This document shows, in pieces, positions 61,709-64,000 of a stretch of DNA of 64,000 nt (position 1 is its first letter; each line of letters starts with the position of its first letter). Under the pieces are notes generated by a model that had not been told where the DNA came from, ran no database searches, and was given only the letters and a program-made list of their open reading frames with translations. The position numbers and the translations under genes were made by a program. Origin of the DNA: Lachnospiraceae bacterium (GTDB taxonomy: Bacteria > Bacillota_A > Clostridia > Lachnospirales > Lachnospiraceae); assembly GCA_021770615.1 (NCBI GenBank), contig JAETQR010000003.1, positions 62,001-126,000 on the forward strand, given 5' to 3'.

Positions 61709-61736
61709 GTTAGCAACTCCTTACTGTTTTGACTAC

Positions 61737-62223
61737 TACAATGTGTTTTTCTCCGCACTTTCATTACGCCACTCCATTTGATGATATCGGGAAACGGAAT
61801 CTGCAAATCCTATTGATTTATATAATGAATATCCATCTTCTGTTGCTTTGAGTTCCACAACACAGAGTCCATAGTGGCAGCATCTTCCAGTAACATATTC
61901 ATAATCTCTTTTGCATATCCATGATGCCTGCATTGTGGTTTCGTATATACATTTAATATTGTACCTGTTTTCCCATTCATAAATGCAGGACTCATCGGTT
62001 TTTAAACTATAAGCAGTAATGCACATGCTACTATATCCTGTTCGCTTCTCCCAATATACGCAAATATATTTTTATTAAGATTCTTCATAAAATAATGTGG
62101 CAAACCTCTTTCAATAATTGCCGATTCTTTTTCATTAAAGCCGCCATAATCTTCAAATAGATATGCAATTCTTAGCTTTACCAGTTGTTCAACATCTTGG
62201 TTTGTTGCCTTTTCAAAAACCAT
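61737..62223 (-). pseudogene. GNAT acetyltransferase pseudogene
   Basis: The frame starting at 62223 (after GGGAGAG) encodes a GNAT N-terminus (KATNQDVEQLVKLRIAYLFE) and stops at a TAA (62002-62004) in ALLLIV*KPMSPAFMNGKTG; GAA is expected there. The same frame then runs through the acetyl-CoA region (QCRHHGYAKEIMNMLLEDA). A frameshift near 61855 moves the end (CVVELKATEDGYSLYKSIGF) to another frame. One nonsense and one frameshift mutation. Confidence 0.8.
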
Positions 62224-62765
62224 ATCACATCTCTCCCTATCAAGACTTTGCAGGGCGTAAAACTTTCTCTATATATCATTTTCTTTGTTTTAACACTTAT
62301 ACTGAAGGCATCTTTACCAAAACGATTAAGTATAACAAATGTATTTCCATGCCATTCTGCCTTTGCATATAAACGACTGCCCAACCTATCTACATACCGA
62401 ACATCATCACTGATAGTTGCTTGACAGTAAATATTTCCTTTTCGGTCTGCAATTTTAACATACCACCCTTCCCCCGTTTCATCAGAAAGAATTCGATATA
62501 TATAAGCAGTTAATCCAATATTCTTGGCTCGCTTTGTCAGCTTACTGATACGTTCCTCTCGTACAAATTGGTTATTGATAATATTTTCAAATGCCCCTTC
62601 TAATTTCTTTGTAACATCTTCAGGTTCCAGATAATATACTGAAATATTAAAATATTGGTCGCAAATATATTTATCTTCTCCCAAAACACTTTGAACCTGA
62701 TAGGCACAAATAATGATTTTCCCACTTCCATCAATATCAACACCTTTAAGTTCTTCTTCTATCAC
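62178..62765 (-). CDS. Protein of unknown function
   Basis: A 195-aa protein from a GTG start at 62765 without a clear ribosome site. The middle is beta-rich (WYVKIADRKGNIYCQATISD, LYAKAEWHGNTFVILNRFGK), faintly like LURP-one-type folds, but I do not assign it. Its last 46 bp overlap the start of the broken GNAT gene and include that gene's ribosome site, so its own C-terminus may be altered. Confidence 0.55.
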   Translation of the reverse strand: MIEEELKGVDIDGSGKIIICAYQVQSVLGEDKYICDQYFNISVYYLEPEDVTKKLEGAFENIINNQFVREERISKLTKRAKNIGLTAYIYRILSDETGEGWYVKIADRKGNIYCQATISDDVRYVDRLGSRLYAKAEWHGNTFVILNRFGKDAFSISVKTKKMIYRESFTPCKVLIGRDVIWFLKRQQTKMLNNW

Positions 62766-63123
62766 TCGAACTCGGCGTATTCTTTGCTATTCTTAACTAT
62801 ATTTGTTTAAGTTTTATATAAATACGCGCCCATTTTTACATCAATTACATCATTTATTATGGCTTGCTGATTTTCTGTTGCCAAAGTGTTGCCACGCATT
62901 TATTATAGCAAATCCCCGCAAAATAACAACCCGTCCTTGAATATTACGCAGCAAAAGTCACTTTTGATGATAACGACATAAAATACTGTCTACGTCATTT
63001 ACATATCTGAAATCTCTTGCAAAATAAGGCATTTCAAAAGGCTAAAGCGTAATATATCCAACACATATTTTCTCTTTGAACCTCCTTATCACTAAGGAAA
63101 ATATTATTCTACTTCCTTCAAAA
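62766..63123. other. Gene-free A/T-rich stretch
   Basis: No convincing protein gene. It contains a minus-strand promoter (62902-62929) and a direct repeat TTGGCAACA near 62875-62896. The rest shows only A/T-rich sequence. Confidence 0.55.
62902..62929 (-). promoter_or_regulatory. Promoter reading toward the 195-aa gene
   Basis: Minus-strand TTGTTA (62924-62929), 16-bp spacer, TATAAT (62902-62907). Confidence 0.6.
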
Positions 63124-64000
63124 CTATAACCCATCTGGCAGTTCCAAAAGCGATTTTACTCTATTTATATCTTTTTCTGATTGCCTTTTCATTGTTATCT
63201 GTGCCAATGAAATGATAATATTCTTTAGATCTCTATATGCTTCATCTGTATAAACATCCTCATACTCTCTTATCCTATTCATTATCGCTAATACGAATTT
63301 TAAAAATTGAACTGGTATTACCAAGTCCGAAATATCATTCCACTCTGTTATATTTCCATAAGAACGTGCTATTGCCTCCATTTTTCTATCACATATTCCT
63401 TTACAAACGCAATAAACTTCTGTATATTTATTCTTTCTACCATTACATCTATAGTAGTCCATATCCTGAACAAATACGACTATTCCTTCATATTTATCCA
63501 ACATATCCCTGTGAAGCAAATCTTTTCCGCACACCTTACATCGTAATGGTTCATATTTTGACAATAAATTGGAGGGTGATTTTAATTCTATTTCGTTATA
63601 GGATTGTGGAAAAAAACGCCTTATCAATTTATTAACTGCTCTATTTTCTAATAAAATTCTCTCTATCTTTTCTCTGTCAAATATTTCTATCTGATATTTA
63701 TCTTTTAATGCCTCAAACTTTCTATTTAGTGGCGAACTAACAACCGTAGAATAAAAGCCAATAAATCCATCACAGCGATGAAATTGTATTCTATCTGATA
63801 TATCTTCTTCATCGCTCACATTAACTGCTGAACCACTATGAATTTTATGTTTACAACTAACTAACCAACGTATCTCTGTGTCATTTATAATACCCGTCCG
63901 CTTTTCAGAAATGATTATATCTCTTCCTCCATCCTGTCCTCTATCTGGATCTTCAAGAACAGAAAAACCTAATGCATGAAAAAACTCGCGAGCAAATAAT
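63124..64000 (-). CDS. Mrr-like restriction endonuclease, partial
   Basis: The reading frame is open to the right edge of the window, so the N-terminus is missing. The visible 291 residues begin LFAREFFHALGFSVLEDPD and contain DGGRDIIISEKRTG and WLVSCKHKIHSG, which match the Mrr-type PD-(D/E)XK core (Asp of GGRDI; CKH region in place of the E/QxK). A C-terminal zinc-like part has CKVCGKDLLHRD and two more Cys pairs (CVCKGICDRK). Probably a DNA endonuclease of a restriction or defence system; whether a methylase is nearby cannot be seen. Confidence 0.75.
   Translation of the reverse strand, partial: LFAREFFHALGFSVLEDPDRGQDGGRDIIISEKRTGIINDTEIRWLVSCKHKIHSGSAVNVSDEEDISDRIQFHRCDGFIGFYSTVVSSPLNRKFEALKDKYQIEIFDREKIERILLENRAVNKLIRRFFPQSYNEIELKSPSNLLSKYEPLRCKVCGKDLLHRDMLDKYEGIVVFVQDMDYYRCNGRKNKYTEVYCVCKGICDRKMEAIARSYGNITEWNDISDLVIPVQFLKFVLAIMNRIREYEDVYTDEAYRDLKNIIISLAQITMKRQSEKDINRVKSLLELPDGL

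Noticed and set aside
62800..62899. 30-codon minus-strand frame starting MRGNTLATENQ
   Set aside because: The ATG lies upstream of the transcription start expected from the promoter at 62902-62929, and no ribosome site is present.
50121..63123. Integron-type gene cassette array
   Set aside because: Gene content and orientation fit, but no integrase gene, attC-like inverted repeats or regular spacers were seen.

Overview
The window reads as a chromosome segment of a low-to-mid GC Firmicute, most likely a gut or rumen Lachnospiraceae (Clostridia). Supporting signs are strong AGGAGG-type ribosome sites, several TTG starts, a xylan and cellulose degradation repertoire (two GH10, GH115, GH9), uronate isomerase, surface proteins with basic Ig-like repeats, a ferredoxin:thioredoxin reductase-like protein beside thioredoxin, and an agr-type peptide signalling locus. 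No rRNA, tRNA, CRISPR array, integrase or intact insertion sequence was found. All calls come from reading the sequence; no database search was run.

Layout. 0-4 kb: a complete spermidine/putrescine ABC operon (potABCD, minus strand), then a 256-bp palindromic element and a TetR regulator. 5-8.3 kb: a three-gene unit of free-standing condensation domain, acyl carrier protein and AMP-forming ligase, which looks like a minimal NRPS-like pathway of unknown product. 8.4-17 kb: a glucuronoxylan operon (uxaC, GH115, two tandem GH10, alpha/beta hydrolase). 17-19.3 kb: an Rpn-type nuclease and a membrane-anchored polysaccharide deacetylase. 19.3-27.6 kb: a MacB/FtsX-type export system with two ATPases (one with an AbrB-like tail), one large permease and three different lipoprotein adaptors, behind a BlaI/MecI-type repressor. 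27.7-32.5 kb: a second copy of the palindromic element in the opposite orientation, a cytoplasmic GH13 amylase, a hemerythrin/CheX-like/receiver protein and an AI-2E family permease. 32.6-36 kb: an agr system in two convergent units (agrB-agrD plus; xre-agrA-agrC minus). The AgrD precursor is only 45 aa and has Ser instead of Cys at the ring position. 36-39.4 kb: secreted or membrane proteins, including a BIG2 plus toxin-like protein with a CPCC protein behind it. 39.5-50.1 kb: housekeeping and surface genes (trpS, GH9, trxA, FTR-like, dapF, ddl, AraC, AGCS symporter, glucosaminidase).

From about 50.1 kb to the end the sequence becomes visibly more A/T rich. It turns into a run of small stand-alone accessory genes, almost all on the minus strand: Nudix, DJ-1/PfpI, DUF3788, several GNATs, CAT, flavodoxin-like, methyltransferase, small P-loop kinase, VOC and others. 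Decayed genes are interleaved: an Rpn pseudogene, a PIN/methyltransferase chimera behind a frameshifted AbrB-type antitoxin, and two broken GNATs. A compact type I toxin-antitoxin locus (32-aa hydrophobic peptide plus 3'-overlapping antisense RNA) sits at 52.7-53.1 kb. The window ends inside an Mrr-like restriction endonuclease gene.

How the parts fit. Secreted GH10 enzymes cut xylan, cytoplasmic GH115 removes glucuronate side chains from imported oligosaccharides, and UxaC channels the uronate to central metabolism; GH9 adds cellulose attack. The agr system, the exporter and the condensation/ACP/ligase unit are the best candidates for signalling or secondary products. The strongest unexplained signals are the paired structured palindromic elements, the type I TA locus, the Ser-type AgrD, and the three-adaptor exporter with an AbrB-tailed ATPase.
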